Shown piece by piece: positions 44,167-52,770 of a DNA stretch of 64,000 nucleotides (its first letter is position 1; the number at the start of each line of letters is the position of its first letter). This DNA is from Haloprofundus salinisoli (GTDB lineage Archaea > Halobacteriota > Halobacteria > Halobacteriales > Haloferacaceae). The notes beneath the pieces are model-generated. The model saw only the letters and a list, made by a program, of their open reading frames with translations, did no database searches and was not told the DNA's origin. The stretch lies in contig NZ_CP083663.1 in NCBI RefSeq assembly GCF_020097815.1, forward strand, positions 1,240,001 to 1,304,000, in the 5' to 3' direction. Made by a program: the position numbers and the translations under genes.

Positions 44167-44724
44167 TCAGGTCTCGGGGCTCTGGGCGGCCAACTCCTCG
44201 AACGCTGCCGTTAACTCGTCAGCGGCCGCGAGCGCTTCGAGGCGGTCGAGCGCCTCCTGGTCGTCCGACCGGTTCGCTTCCAGCGCGTCGGTCGCCTCCT
44301 CGGGAAGGTCGAGCGCCGCCGCGAGTTCGAGCAGTTGGTCGTACAGCCTGATTTCGAGTTCCTCGGCCGTCGCGGCGGCGTTGAGGTAGTAGGGGACTCT
44401 GAGCGCGTCGTTCAACACGATGTTGTTGAAGCGCTGCGTCTCGTCGACGAGTCCGTCGAGCATCGGTACGTCCCTCGTCTCCGGTCGGCGCTCGATGACC
44501 TCGAACACCGTCTCCACGCGCTCGACGTGGGTCTCGGTCTCCTCGCGGTGGGTCTCGAAGGCGTCGAGCAGGTCCGCGCGAACCGAGGAGTCAGCCACGT
44601 CGTCGAGTGCATCGACGTCCGCGGCGGTCGCAAGTTCGTCGAGGACGTCGACGAGTTCGGTTTCGACGGCGTAAGCGCTCTGGAGGCGGTACGTGAAGAG
44701 GTCGTGGAGTGTTTCGATGTTCAT
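44167..44724 (-). CDS. DUF892 (YciE/YciF) ferritin-like protein
   Basis: A 185-residue all-helical protein starting NIETLHDLFTYRLQSAYAVETEL, with repeated Glu/His helices including HREETETHVERVETVFE (about residues 59-75). This matches the DUF892 di-iron-like four-helix bundle linked to stress responses in other organisms. Several metal-ligand positions are hard to assign, so iron binding is unproven. Confidence 0.75.
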   Translation of the reverse strand: MNIETLHDLFTYRLQSAYAVETELVDVLDELATAADVDALDDVADSSVRADLLDAFETHREETETHVERVETVFEVIERRPETRDVPMLDGLVDETQRFNNIVLNDALRVPYYLNAAATAEELEIRLYDQLLELAAALDLPEEATDALEANRSDDQEALDRLEALAAADELTAAFEELAAQSPET

Positions 44725-44807
44725 GGGTCGTGGATCGATTTGGGGCCGGGATGGTCGTGCGCTGGCGGTCGTGCGTCGGCGTACGTCACGAAGACGGAGC
44801 GAGCGGG

Positions 44808-45134
44808 TCAGAACGACTGCTGGTGGTCGTGCTCGTCCCCGGCGACCGGCGGGTCGCGGTCGCTGTAGCGCGGCCGACCGACAGCGTTGCGCTGGACGCC
44901 GTTGAGTATCGACAGCTGAAGGTCGTCCATCGTCTCGTACGTCTGTCTGCCGGAGGTCCGGAGCACGCGCGCCAGCGAGTCGCCTCCGCCGCCGGGGTAG
45001 CTGACCGTCACGTCGTCGTACGTCGAACAGAGCTCGTCGGTGTCGACCGGAAACGGCTGGTCGTCCAGCAGGTCGAAGATTCGGTTGATGTCCAGCGAGC
45101 GGAGTTTTCCGGTGGTATCTGGTTCGTCCTTCAT
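44808..45134 (-). CDS. DUF5789-like acidic protein
   Basis: A 108-residue protein starting MKDEPDTTGKLRSL. The VSYPGGGGDSLARVL stretch and the ending LSILNGVQRNAVGRPRYSDRDPP match my memory of the haloarchaeal DUF5789 family. It is soluble with no known function. I chose ATG 45134; the longer frame starts inside non-coding DNA. Confidence 0.68.
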   Translation of the reverse strand: MKDEPDTTGKLRSLDINRIFDLLDDQPFPVDTDELCSTYDDVTVSYPGGGGDSLARVLRTSGRQTYETMDDLQLSILNGVQRNAVGRPRYSDRDPPVAGDEHDHQQSF

Positions 45135-45286
45135 GACGGGCGAGAATGCGTCACCGACGCGGAAGTCGCTTTGGTGGGCTTTCGGTGAGACTCGCTTCGG
45201 CGAATCGGACGGTCGAAGATGACCTTCTCTCGGAGGTGAGAGACAGTCGCAGCCGACAAAAATCACATTCCGACACTCGTGGTACG

Positions 45287-45505
45287 ATGACCCGCATGAC
45301 CGCAGTGAAAATCGTGAAAGTGCTCGGCACGTCGGAGGAATCGTGGCAGGACGCCGCCGAGGAGGCGTTCCGGGAGGCGAACAAGACCATCGACGATATC
45401 AGCGGCCTCGAGATCGAAGACTGGACGGCCAACGTCGAGAACGACGAAATCGTCGAGTACCACGCGACGGCGGAGGTAGCGTTCCCGGTACACGGCCAGG
45501 AGTAA
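45287..45505 (+). CDS. Dodecin (flavin-binding protein)
   Basis: A 72-residue protein with the dodecin pattern VKIVKVLGTSEESWQDAAEEAFREA and the strands IEDWTANVENDEIVEYHATAEVAFPV. Dodecins form hollow 12-mers that store riboflavin or lumichrome, first described in Halobacterium. The Trp in IEDWTAN is the flavin-stacking residue. ATG 45296 is an alternative start three codons later. Confidence 0.9.
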   Translation: MTRMTAVKIVKVLGTSEESWQDAAEEAFREANKTIDDISGLEIEDWTANVENDEIVEYHATAEVAFPVHGQE

Positions 45506-45612
45506 CGAGGACCGCTCGAAGGCGGCGAAACGACGGCGGAGAGTCGAACGGCTGCGTCGTCGACCCCCGAACTTTCATTTACGTGCTCCAAAGCTAATGC
45601 CGAGACGAGGGT

Positions 45613-45747
45613 ATGTTACTCGGGTTCTATCAACGCATGTTCACCACAGCTACCGTCCTCGGAGACGGACGGCGCGCCCTCGACGACCGAGCCGGAGACC
45701 GAGCAGACGACACCGACCCTCGAAACCGCGACGAGGTGCCGGAATGA
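45613..45747 (+). CDS. Small acidic/basic ORF coupled to SRPBCC gene
   Basis: A 44-residue ORF, MLLGFYQRMFTTATVLGDGR and then an Asp/Arg-rich tail ending DEVPE. Its TGA overlaps the ATG of the next gene (ATGA), which favours real translation. An A/T-containing ATTTACG box precedes it by about 30 bp. No domain is visible. Confidence 0.45.
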   Translation: MLLGFYQRMFTTATVLGDGRRALDDRAGDRADDTDPRNRDEVPE

Positions 45748-46526
45748 CCGCCGAGTCGGAGGCGGCGGCCTCGGGCGATGTCGTCACCGGTGCGCCAGAC
45801 CCATCGAACGCCGAACTCGGTGTCTCAAGTCGGATCGCCTCCGCGGTCGTCGGCGGGGCGCTCGTGTTTTTCGGCCTCAGGCGTCGCTCGCTCGTCGGCG
45901 CAGTGATGGCGCTCATCGGCGGATGGCTCGTCTATCGCGGCGGCAGCGGACAGCGTCGCCCTCGGGCGACGACGTCGAGTCCCGTCAGTTCCGAACGCTC
46001 GGTGCACCGAGACGGCGAGCAGTCGGCGGGACCGATGGACGTCGAACGCTCCGCCACCGTCGGGAAATCCGCGGACGAACTCGACGAACTGTGGCGCGAC
46101 CCCGAGACGCTGACGCGGGTCGCCAGCGGCGTCGCCGAAGTGACTCTCGAGGACGAAGAGGAGGGCCGTTACCGCTGGCGCGTCGACGCGCCGCTCGGAC
46201 GCACCCTGACGTGGGAGACCCGCATCGTCGAAGACCGCCCCGGCGAACTCTTGCGCTGGACCTCCGTCGACGGTTCGAGCGTCGCCGCCGAGGGTTCGCT
46301 TCGGTTTCGACCGGCGCCCGCCGACCGAGGGACGGAGGTGACGCTTCACCTCCGCTTCGACCCACCCGGCGGGTCGGTCGGCAGCGCGGCGATGAATCTC
46401 CTGGGCGTCGTCCCCGAAACGCTCGTCTCGAAGATGCTCTACCGGTTCAAGAGCCTCGCGGAGACCGGCGAGATTCCGACGCTCGACCGAAATCCGTCGG
46501 CCCGCGGGAAGGGTGATCTGGTGTGA
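45744..46526 (+). CDS. Membrane-anchored SRPBCC (cyclase/dehydrase) protein
   Basis: A 260-residue protein. An N-terminal YgaP/DUF2892-like hairpin (SRIASAVVGGALVFFGLRRRSLVGAVMALIGGWLVYRG, about residues 28-65) is followed by an SRPBCC domain (about 95-245) with VERSATVGKSADELDELWRDPETL. The ATG overlaps the stop of the small upstream ORF, and its own stop overlaps the GTG of the dehydrogenase gene, making a tight three-gene unit. The combination is common in haloarchaea; the ligand is unknown. Confidence 0.8.
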   Translation: MTAESEAAASGDVVTGAPDPSNAELGVSSRIASAVVGGALVFFGLRRRSLVGAVMALIGGWLVYRGGSGQRRPRATTSSPVSSERSVHRDGEQSAGPMDVERSATVGKSADELDELWRDPETLTRVASGVAEVTLEDEEEGRYRWRVDAPLGRTLTWETRIVEDRPGELLRWTSVDGSSVAAEGSLRFRPAPADRGTEVTLHLRFDPPGGSVGSAAMNLLGVVPETLVSKMLYRFKSLAETGEIPTLDRNPSARGKGDLV

Positions 46527-47692
46527 GAGCGCTCTGCTGGGAGGGCGTCAACGACCTCCGCGTCGAGGACGTTCCCGACCCCGAACTCGTCAACCCGCGG
46601 GACGTGGTGCTCCGCGTGACGCTGTCGACGACCTGCGGGTCGGACCTCCACTTCCTCGACGGCTACCTCCCGACGATGCGCGAGGGCGACGTCATCGGCC
46701 ACGAGTTCATGGGCGAGGTCGTCGAAGTCGGCCGCAAGGTCGAGACCGTCGAGGAGGGCGACCGGGTGGTCGTCCCGTCGTTCATCGGCTGCGGGAACTG
46801 CCATTACTGTCAGAGCGACCAGTGGTCGCTCTGCGACAACACGAATCCGAATCCGGAACTTCAGGAACCGGTGCTCGGCTACCCGACCGCCGGCATCTAC
46901 GGCTACACGCACGCCTTCGGCGGCTACGCCGGGTCCCACGCCGAGTACGTCCGCGTGCCGCACGCCGACGAGGACTGCTTCGTCGTCCCCGACGAACTGA
47001 GCGACGAGCAGGCGCTTTTCGCCTCGGACGCCTGGCCGACCGGCTACATGGGCGCGGACTTCTGCGACATCGAACCCGGCGATACGGTCGCCGTCTGGGG
47101 CTGCGGCGGCGTCGGACTGATGGCCCAACAGAGCGCCGCGCTCATGGGCGCAGAGCACGTCATCGGCATCGACCGCTTCCCCGAACGGCTCCGGATGGCC
47201 GAGCGCGACGCCGGCTCGGAGACCATCGACTACACCGAGGTCGACAGCGTCGTCGACGAACTGAAGCGGCTGACCGGCGGCCGCGGCCCCGACGCCTGCA
47301 TCGACGCGGTGGGAATGGAGGCGCACGGCACCGGCATCGGTCACCGATACGACCGCGTGAAGCAGTCGATGAAGCTCCACACCGACCGCGGCGACGCGCT
47401 CCGACAGGCCATCCGCGCCTGTCGAAAGGGCGGGACGCTGTCGATTCTGGGCGTCTACGGCCTGATGGACAAGTTCCCGCTGGGCGTCATCATGAACAAG
47501 GGCCTCACCGTTCGCACCGCCCAACAGCACGGCCAGCGCTACGTCCCGCGGTTGTTGGACCACATCGTCGAAGACGAGATGGACCCGTCGTACCTGGCGA
47601 CCCACACCATGTCGCTCGAAGACGCCCCACGAGGGTACGAGATGTTCAAGGAGAAGGAAGATGGGTGCGTTCGGGCGGTGTTCGAGCCGTAG
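46523..47692 (+). CDS. Zinc-dependent alcohol dehydrogenase (formaldehyde-DH-like)
   Basis: A 389-residue medium-chain dehydrogenase. It has the catalytic zinc site TCGSDLH and GHEFMGEVVEVG (about residues 37-43 and 59-70), the structural zinc loop CGNCHYCQSDQWSLC (about 92-106), and the NAD fold VAVWGCGGVGLMAQQ (about 188-202). The long loop with FPERL and GRGPDACIDAVG resembles glutathione-independent formaldehyde dehydrogenases. The start is GTG, overlapping the previous stop by 4 bp. Confidence 0.88.
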   Translation: MRALCWEGVNDLRVEDVPDPELVNPRDVVLRVTLSTTCGSDLHFLDGYLPTMREGDVIGHEFMGEVVEVGRKVETVEEGDRVVVPSFIGCGNCHYCQSDQWSLCDNTNPNPELQEPVLGYPTAGIYGYTHAFGGYAGSHAEYVRVPHADEDCFVVPDELSDEQALFASDAWPTGYMGADFCDIEPGDTVAVWGCGGVGLMAQQSAALMGAEHVIGIDRFPERLRMAERDAGSETIDYTEVDSVVDELKRLTGGRGPDACIDAVGMEAHGTGIGHRYDRVKQSMKLHTDRGDALRQAIRACRKGGTLSILGVYGLMDKFPLGVIMNKGLTVRTAQQHGQRYVPRLLDHIVEDEMDPSYLATHTMSLEDAPRGYEMFKEKEDGCVRAVFEP

Positions 47693-47786
47693 GGTGCTGC
47701 GAGCGCGAGAGAATGTGAACTACGCCGTCGGCTCACTTCGTTCGCCGCCGTCTACCTCAAATCCATCGAGAAGGCGTTCCGGGGCA

Positions 47787-47836
47787 CCTCGCTGCGCTCG
47801 GCGGTCTCAAAGAGCACGATGGGAGTCTCGTGAGCG
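47787..47836. repeat. 50-bp direct repeat, copy A
   Basis: It matches copy B (47927-47976) at 49 of 50 positions. It contains GAGCACGATGGGA, identical to 13 nt of the tRNA-Arg 3' end on the same strand. It may be a scar of integration at the tRNA. Confidence 0.8.
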
Positions 47837-47840
47837 TCAG

Positions 47841-47866
47841 CGAGCGAGCACAATGGGATCTGAACC
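47841..47866. repeat. Degenerate tRNA-Arg 3' end (att-like)
   Basis: 26 nt matching positions 48024-48049, the tRNA-Arg 3' end and its flank, with 2 mismatches. It stops in the T-arm, as integrase attachment duplications do. The 335-bp gene-free region 47693-48027 holds it, the two 50-bp copies and a large hairpin. Confidence 0.65.
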
Positions 47867-47926
47867 ATCTGAACTTCGTTTCACTTGTTCCGTGATTTAA
47901 ATCCTACGTGAATCTGTTCCGATACG

Positions 47927-47976
47927 CCTCGCTGCGCTCGACGGTCTCAAAGAGCACGATGGGAGTCTCGTGAGCG
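47927..47976. repeat. 50-bp direct repeat, copy B
   Basis: Second copy, 140 bp after copy A with one mismatch. Its right part is one arm of a large hairpin: GCACGATG-GG-AGTCTCGT (47954-47971) pairs with ACGAGACT-A-CATCGTGC (47983-47999). The CATCGTGC arm is an inverted copy of the tRNA acceptor end. Confidence 0.8.
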
Positions 47977-48027
47977 CAGCGAACGAGACTACATCGTGCG
48001 AGCGAGAACGAGCGTAGCGAGTTCGAG

Positions 48028-48102
48028 CGAGCACGATGGGATTTGAACCCACGGCCGTCGGATTAGAAGTCCGACGCTCTATCCAGACTGAGCTACGTGC
48101 CC
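48028..48102 (-). tRNA. tRNA-Arg (anticodon TCT)
   Basis: The minus strand folds as a complete 75-nt cloverleaf. Acceptor GGGCACG pairs with CGTGCTC (one G-U), with discriminator G. The D arm is GCTC...GAGC, the anticodon stem TCGGA/TCCGA with loop CTTCTAA, and the T arm GTGGG-TTCAAAT-CCCAT. Anticodon TCT reads AGA. It has no intron and no encoded CCA. It is the only tRNA I find in the window, and degenerate copies of its 3' end lie downstream. Confidence 0.95.
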
Positions 48103-48178
48103 TCGATTACGACGATTCGGTCCGAGCAAAAAGCGATTGTGGTTCATCGCATCAACTGAACAGCCGCGTGAGTGTGTG

Positions 48179-48556
48179 TCACCCGTCGAAGCGGTACAGC
48201 GAGGTGACGTGCGGCAGGCGGTTGAACATCCAGTACGCCAGTGGCAGACCGACGATGGTCACCGCGAGGAAGGCAGCGACGTTCGCCCAGAGCCAACTCA
48301 GCCACCAGCCGACGAGCACGAAGTACACCGCCCGGACGAGAAGCGAGTGCTGGCCGCGTGCGGCTTCCGGTTCGGAGCGCGAGCGTGGTTCTTTCAGGCT
48401 CAGCACGGTGGGTACGAGGTTCGTGAGCTTGATACCAAGCGGGAGAAGGACGACCGTCGCCGTCAGGAACCACGCGAGGTTGACGACGAGCGGCGTCGCC
48501 CACCAGCCGACGAGCAGGAACCACAGCGCCCGGGCGAGAAGCGAACGGTCGTTCAT
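48179..48556 (-). CDS. YccF-domain membrane protein
   Basis: A 125-residue protein with two YccF repeats: RALWFLLVGWWATPLVVNLAWF (about residues 9-30) and RAVYFVLVGWWLSWLWANVAAF (about 75-96). Each is followed by a Leu-Pro-rich turn (LLPLGIKLTN and IVGLPLAYWM). There are four membrane segments. Function unknown. It lies just upstream of the tRNA-Arg 5' end. Confidence 0.87.
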   Translation of the reverse strand: MNDRSLLARALWFLLVGWWATPLVVNLAWFLTATVVLLPLGIKLTNLVPTVLSLKEPRSRSEPEAARGQHSLLVRAVYFVLVGWWLSWLWANVAAFLAVTIVGLPLAYWMFNRLPHVTSLYRFDG

Positions 48557-48646
48557 ACGTGAACGAAGGCGCTACCGGGCGAAAAGCGTGCTGGCGGTCG
48601 ACGAGAACAGCACATCTAAGTCCGCCCTGCAAGTATCGGGAGACGA

Positions 48647-49228
48647 ATGAGAGTCATCGGTACCGTCGGCCTGCCCGGAAGCGGGAAGGGCGAGGCCGCG
48701 AACGTCGCACGCGAGGCAGGGATTCCGGTCGTCACGATGGGCGACGTCATCCGCACCGAGTGTCGCGCCCGCGGGCTCGACCCCGCCGAGCACCACGGCG
48801 AAATCGCCAAAGCGCTCCGCGAGGAGAACGGCCCCGACGCCATCGCCGCGCGGTCGCTGCCGCTCATCAGAGACCGGTTGGAGAACCACGACGCAGTCCT
48901 CGTCGACGGCATCCGCTCGGGCGTCGAAGTCGACCGATTCGAGGAGGCGTTCGGCGACGACTTCTACCTCGTGAGCATCGAAGCGCCGTTCGAGGTGCGC
49001 GTCGAACGCATCTCCGAGCGCGGCCGCGACCTCGGCGAGGGCGACGGCGGCGAGGGGCTCCGCGCCCGCGACGAGCGCGAACTCGGCTTCGGGATGGGCG
49101 AGGCGATGGAGCGCGCCGACGTACACGTCGAAAACACCGACACGCTGGAGGCGTTCCGCGAACAGATACAGTCGATTATCCGCGGCGAAGCGTCGGAACT
49201 GAAAGCCGAAAGGGACCGAACGCAATGA
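48647..49228 (+). CDS. UPF0200-type P-loop nucleotide kinase-like protein
   Basis: A 193-residue P-loop protein: RVIGTVGLPGSGKGEAANVA (Walker A, about residues 2-21), VTMGDVIR, VLVDGIRSGVEVD and FYLVSIEAPFEVRVERI. The layout is that of archaeal UPF0200 proteins, related to dephospho-CoA and adenylate kinases. The true substrate is unknown. Its TGA overlaps the ATG of the next gene. Confidence 0.85.
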   Translation: MRVIGTVGLPGSGKGEAANVAREAGIPVVTMGDVIRTECRARGLDPAEHHGEIAKALREENGPDAIAARSLPLIRDRLENHDAVLVDGIRSGVEVDRFEEAFGDDFYLVSIEAPFEVRVERISERGRDLGEGDGGEGLRARDERELGFGMGEAMERADVHVENTDTLEAFREQIQSIIRGEASELKAERDRTQ

Positions 49229-49632
49229 TATACAGCATCGATGTCCGCATCGAAGCGCCCGTCAGACCGACCGAGGTGACCGACCGCGTCACCGACGCCG
49301 TCGCCAACCTCTTTCCGAACGCCGAACTCGAACACGAGTCCGGTCGACTCGTCGCCGAGACGCACTCGCTCGACGAGTTCTCGGACCTCCTGCACGAACA
49401 GGAGATTCTCGACACCGCCCGCCGTGAGTTCACGAAGCGGGGAGACGAGTCGGGCTTTTCGTTCGCGCTGAAGAAGCAGGCGGCGCTGAAAGGCGTCGTC
49501 AACTTCGCCGTCGGCAACCCCGACGAACTCGGCGACATCGAGGTTCACGTCACCGTCCGTGATCCGAGCGTCGACGAGTTCATCGACCACGTCGTACCGC
49601 CGACGAGAGACGGCCGCCCCATCACCGACTGA
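49225..49632 (+). CDS. UPF0201/COG1325-type RNA-binding protein
   Basis: A 135-residue protein, IYSIDVRIEAPVRPTEVTDRV then VANLFPNAELE, ending VRDPSVDEFIDHVVPPTRDG. This is the archaeal UPF0201 family, with an exosome-associated or ribosomal-protein-like fold. It overlaps the kinase-like gene by 4 nt, and its stop shares bases with the HPP gene's start (TGATG), so the three are one unit. Confidence 0.83.
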   Translation: MIYSIDVRIEAPVRPTEVTDRVTDAVANLFPNAELEHESGRLVAETHSLDEFSDLLHEQEILDTARREFTKRGDESGFSFALKKQAALKGVVNFAVGNPDELGDIEVHVTVRDPSVDEFIDHVVPPTRDGRPITD

Positions 49633-50228
49633 TGCCCTGGCGACGGGATAAGCCGGGGCCGGCGAGCGTCCACGCGGCGGCGCTGATGACCGTTCTCGGA
49701 CTGACCGCGCTCGTCACCGGGCGGGCGTTTCTCTTTCCCAGTCTCGGCCCCTCGGCGTACGTGTTAGCCACCGGCATCGGCGACGAGGACAGTGCGCCGA
49801 CGCGAGTCGTCGGCGGCCACTTCATCGGCGTCGTCGCCGGGATGTTAACGTACCATCTGTTGGCCGACGGACTCGTCGCCACCCAACCCGTCCCCCCCTT
49901 TTCGATGGCCGGGATCCGATTGATGGCCAGCGCCACCGTCGCGGTGGGCCTGACGACGGCAGCGATGCTCGCCACCGACCTCCGACATCCGCCGGCCTGC
50001 GCGACGACGCTCATCGTCGGCCTCGGCCTGTTGACGAGCGTCGAGGAGGCGGCCATCATCATGGCCGCCATCGTGCTGTTACTGGTCGTCCAGCAGGGGT
50101 TGTTGACAATCCGCCGTGCGACGGGGCCGTTGACCGTCCCGTCGGACAAGTGCACGCCGGAAGCGTCGGAACCGCAGGGGGACCGCAGCGTCGCTGACGA
50201 GAGCCGTCCCGACAGTGAGAACTACTGA
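49632..50228 (+). CDS. HPP-family membrane protein
   Basis: A 198-residue protein with four membrane segments and the family motifs FLFPSLGPSAYVLATG (about residues 33-48) and the DLRHPPACATTLIVGLGLL stretch (about 116-134). HPP proteins are linked to nitrite transport in plants; the role in archaea is unproven. The C-terminal 35 residues are polar and acidic. Confidence 0.85.
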   Translation: MPWRRDKPGPASVHAAALMTVLGLTALVTGRAFLFPSLGPSAYVLATGIGDEDSAPTRVVGGHFIGVVAGMLTYHLLADGLVATQPVPPFSMAGIRLMASATVAVGLTTAAMLATDLRHPPACATTLIVGLGLLTSVEEAAIIMAAIVLLLVVQQGLLTIRRATGPLTVPSDKCTPEASEPQGDRSVADESRPDSENY

Positions 50229-50316
50229 CGCGGTGGTTCGGGACACACTAGCAAACGGTTATTACACGGACAGTATATACTCACCCAGAGCTGACTCTTG
50301 TCGGCTCGGAGAAACT

Positions 50317-50979
50317 ATGGATCTAGACAAGTTCCTCGAAACACACGGACCGAAGGAGGGCGGGAACGCCTTCGAGAAGGAGAGTTCGAAGATGCTCGAC
50401 GTCGCGGTAGACGGGAGCGTCATGGCAAAAGCGGGGTCGATGGTTGGCTACACCGGCGATATCTCCTTCGAGCGAAAATCCGGCGGCGGACTGACCGGCA
50501 TGCTGAAAAAGAAAGCGACCGGCGAGGGGGCCGTGATGATGCAGGCGACGGGCACGGGTCACCTCTACCTGGCCGACCAGGGAAAGGAGGTCCAGATTCT
50601 CGAACTCGACGCCGACGAGGAGATAAGCGTCAACGGCAACGACGTGCTGGCGTTCGAAGAGAGCGTCACCTGGGACATCAAGATGCTGAACAGCATCGCG
50701 GGAGCGTCGACGGGCGGACTGTTCAACGTCTACCTGCAGGGACCCGGTCACGTCGCCATCACGACGCACGGCGAACCGCTCGTGCTGTCGACGCCCGTCA
50801 GCACCGACCCCAACGCCACCGTCGCCTGGAGCAGCAACGTCTCGCCCAGCACGAAGCGGGACCTGAACATCAAGAGTTTCCTCGGGCGGTCGTCCGGGGA
50901 GACGTTCCAGCTGCAGTTCGCCGGCGAGGGCGGATTCGTCATCGTCCAGCCGTACGAGGAACGACCGCCGCAGCAGTAG
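50317..50979 (+). CDS. AIM24/DUF124-family protein
   Basis: A 220-residue beta-rich protein of the AIM24 family: KMLDVAVDGSVMAKAGSMVGYTGDISFERK, TGMLKKKATGEGAVMMQATGTG, and the glycine-rich VYLQGPGHVAITTHG. A double-stranded beta-helix is expected. Function unknown in archaea. ATG 50317 (MDLDKFLET) was chosen; CAGTATATAC, about 40 bp upstream, is a good TATA candidate. Confidence 0.87.
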   Translation: MDLDKFLETHGPKEGGNAFEKESSKMLDVAVDGSVMAKAGSMVGYTGDISFERKSGGGLTGMLKKKATGEGAVMMQATGTGHLYLADQGKEVQILELDADEEISVNGNDVLAFEESVTWDIKMLNSIAGASTGGLFNVYLQGPGHVAITTHGEPLVLSTPVSTDPNATVAWSSNVSPSTKRDLNIKSFLGRSSGETFQLQFAGEGGFVIVQPYEERPPQQ

Positions 50980-51006
50980 TAGTAGCCGAAATCGAACCGG
51001 CTCCGT

Positions 51007-51984
51007 TCAGGGGACGAGCAACACCGCGACGGCACCGCCGATGAAGACGATTTTCAACGCGGTGTTGACGGCGACGACTTTCGAGCCGAAACTCGCCCCC
51101 CAGATGCCGTACTGGAAGGGAATCGAGCGCTTGAACGTTGAGACGGCGAAGGAGACGATGCCGCCGAGAAGCATCGTCGCGACCGCCTGCCGCGGCGTGA
51201 ACACCTCGCCGATCTGCGGCGCGATGGTCACCGCGCCCGTCGTCGTGTCGAAGGCGAAGACGGCGATGACCGGGACCGCAGCGCCGGGAAGACCGACGAG
51301 CGCCGCCAGCGGGTCCGCCACGCTCGTCAACGCCCGCAGCGAGTTCGTCTCCACGAGTAACGTGACGAGCGCGTAGACGACTGCGAGGCGGGGGACGATT
51401 CTGCGGAGTTTCTTCCACGTACTCTCCGCCGCGCCGCGGAGTTTTGCCGGCGTCGACTGCGTCTCGCGGTCCGGCGCGTCGATCTCGTCGGGCAGCGCCT
51501 CGGAATTCACGTTTCGCTCCGACAGCAGCAGCGCGCCCGCCAGAATCCCGACGAGCGTGATGCCGAGCGCGATGGCCGCTCGCGCACCGACGTACATCAG
51601 GCCGACGCGGAGACCGAGAATGGGGATCAGCACCGGCGCGTAGAACGTGAAGATATGCTGGACGAAGCCGAAGAACGTGTTGATGGTGACGGAGACGAGC
51701 GTCGCTCGGTCATCCAACATCCCCGAGTCGCGGAACTCCGCGAGCATTCCATAGCCCGCTGTCGTCGACGCCGTCGTCGTCAGAATCGCCGTCCCCACCT
51801 CTCGCGGGAGGTTCGCGGGCTTCGTCAGCGGGTAGGCGAGGACGGTGATGTAGCGGACCGCGCCGAAGGCGACGGCGACGTTGGCGAGGAAGACACCGAC
51901 GCCGATGGCGACGGCGATTGTGAGGACGCGGGAGGCGACCTCGGCGACGAAGGGCCAGTCAACTACCTGTACGACCGACTGCAC
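51007..51984 (-). CDS. Gate-domain (nucleoside recognition) membrane protein
   Basis: A 325-residue protein with about eight membrane segments. It carries two Gate-type regions: TAILTTTASTTAGYGMLAEF (about residues 66-85) and VIAVFAFDTTTGAVTIAPQIG. Members relate to spore-maturation and nucleoside-transporter folds. A polar acidic loop of about 45 residues lies in the middle. The substrate is unknown. Confidence 0.8.
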   Translation of the reverse strand: MQSVVQVVDWPFVAEVASRVLTIAVAIGVGVFLANVAVAFGAVRYITVLAYPLTKPANLPREVGTAILTTTASTTAGYGMLAEFRDSGMLDDRATLVSVTINTFFGFVQHIFTFYAPVLIPILGLRVGLMYVGARAAIALGITLVGILAGALLLSERNVNSEALPDEIDAPDRETQSTPAKLRGAAESTWKKLRRIVPRLAVVYALVTLLVETNSLRALTSVADPLAALVGLPGAAVPVIAVFAFDTTTGAVTIAPQIGEVFTPRQAVATMLLGGIVSFAVSTFKRSIPFQYGIWGASFGSKVVAVNTALKIVFIGGAVAVLLVP

Positions 51985-52045
51985 GGTCGAATGTCAGAAG
52001 CGTACGGGCAAATGGGCGTCGGTCGACGGCGGAGCGCAGGCGAGT

Positions 52046-52516
52046 TCAGCAGGGAGCGACGTCGTCGCCGCTGACGCGCCGAACGGTCTCGTCGGTGACG
52101 GCGTACCGCGCGTCCGAGCCGACGTCGGCCTCGGTGTCGTCGGTCGAGTACCAGTACGGGTGCGTCACCTCGACGTGGACGCCGTCGGCGGTTCGGTCGA
52201 TGACCACGGCCCGTTTCTCGACGCCCGTCGGCGCGGTGGGTCCCCACCCACTCACACAGGAGGCGTTTTCGAGTTGCTCCGTAATGTGCGCCTTCTCGGC
52301 TTCGAGCGCGCGTTCCTTCGCCTCCTCGTCGGAAACGACGGACGCGGGAACCGCCGTCGGTTCGGTCGTCGAGGGGTCACCGACGGACGACTCGTCGCGG
52401 GCCGACTGATTCCCAGCGGCGTCGGTCGGCGTGGTCTGCGTACAGCCTGCGATTCCGAGGCCGAGTACGACGCCGCAGACCCGGAGGGCGTCTCTTCGGG
52501 CGGAGGACAGAGGCAT
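52046..52516 (-). CDS. Tat-type lipoprotein
   Basis: A 156-residue protein. Its start SARRDALRVCGVVLGLGIAGC contains a twin-arginine and a lipobox (IAGC, Cys about residue 25). It is therefore a probable Tat-exported lipid-anchored surface protein. The mature part is Thr/Glu-rich, with two Cys (SCVSGWGP and the final C) that could form a disulfide. No domain is recognised. Confidence 0.75.
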   Translation of the reverse strand: MPLSSARRDALRVCGVVLGLGIAGCTQTTPTDAAGNQSARDESSVGDPSTTEPTAVPASVVSDEEAKERALEAEKAHITEQLENASCVSGWGPTAPTGVEKRAVVIDRTADGVHVEVTHPYWYSTDDTEADVGSDARYAVTDETVRRVSGDDVAPC

Positions 52517-52568
52517 GACCGTCGAGTTGCAGGTGGCGGCTAAATGTCTTGTGGGAGTCAGTTCACCG

Positions 52569-52770
52569 CTACACCCGCCTCAGCAACGACTGCTCGACGT
52601 TTTCTATCGCCGAGTAGCCGCAGAGACCGAGCATCATATCGAGGTCGGCGAGCACGTTCGCACAGACCGCTTCGACCCTATCTTGCCCGTCGAGCGCCAA
52701 GCCGTAGGCGTAGGGACGACCGAGCAGGACCGCCTCCGCGCCGAGCGCGAGCCGTCGACGTCCGCCGAGT
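52569..52770 (-). pseudogene. C-terminal remnant of an FMN-dependent alpha-hydroxyacid oxidase
   Basis: The minus strand is open for about 66 codons with no start: LALGAEAVLLGRPYAYGLAL, then VEAVCANVLADLDMMLGLCG and a TAG. This is the well-known C-terminal end of the LldD/glycolate-oxidase family. A TAA lies directly upstream in frame, and the preceding FMN-binding region is missing. A truncated gene remnant therefore sits between the lipoprotein and the MgtE pair. It accounts for most of the 307-bp gap 52517-52823. Confidence 0.72.

Noticed and set aside
47740-47829. Reading frame T-S-F-A-A-V-Y-L-K-S-I-E-K-A-F upstream of the tRNA repeats as an integrase remnant
   Set aside because: Too short and lacking any catalytic residue to assign; it could be chance.
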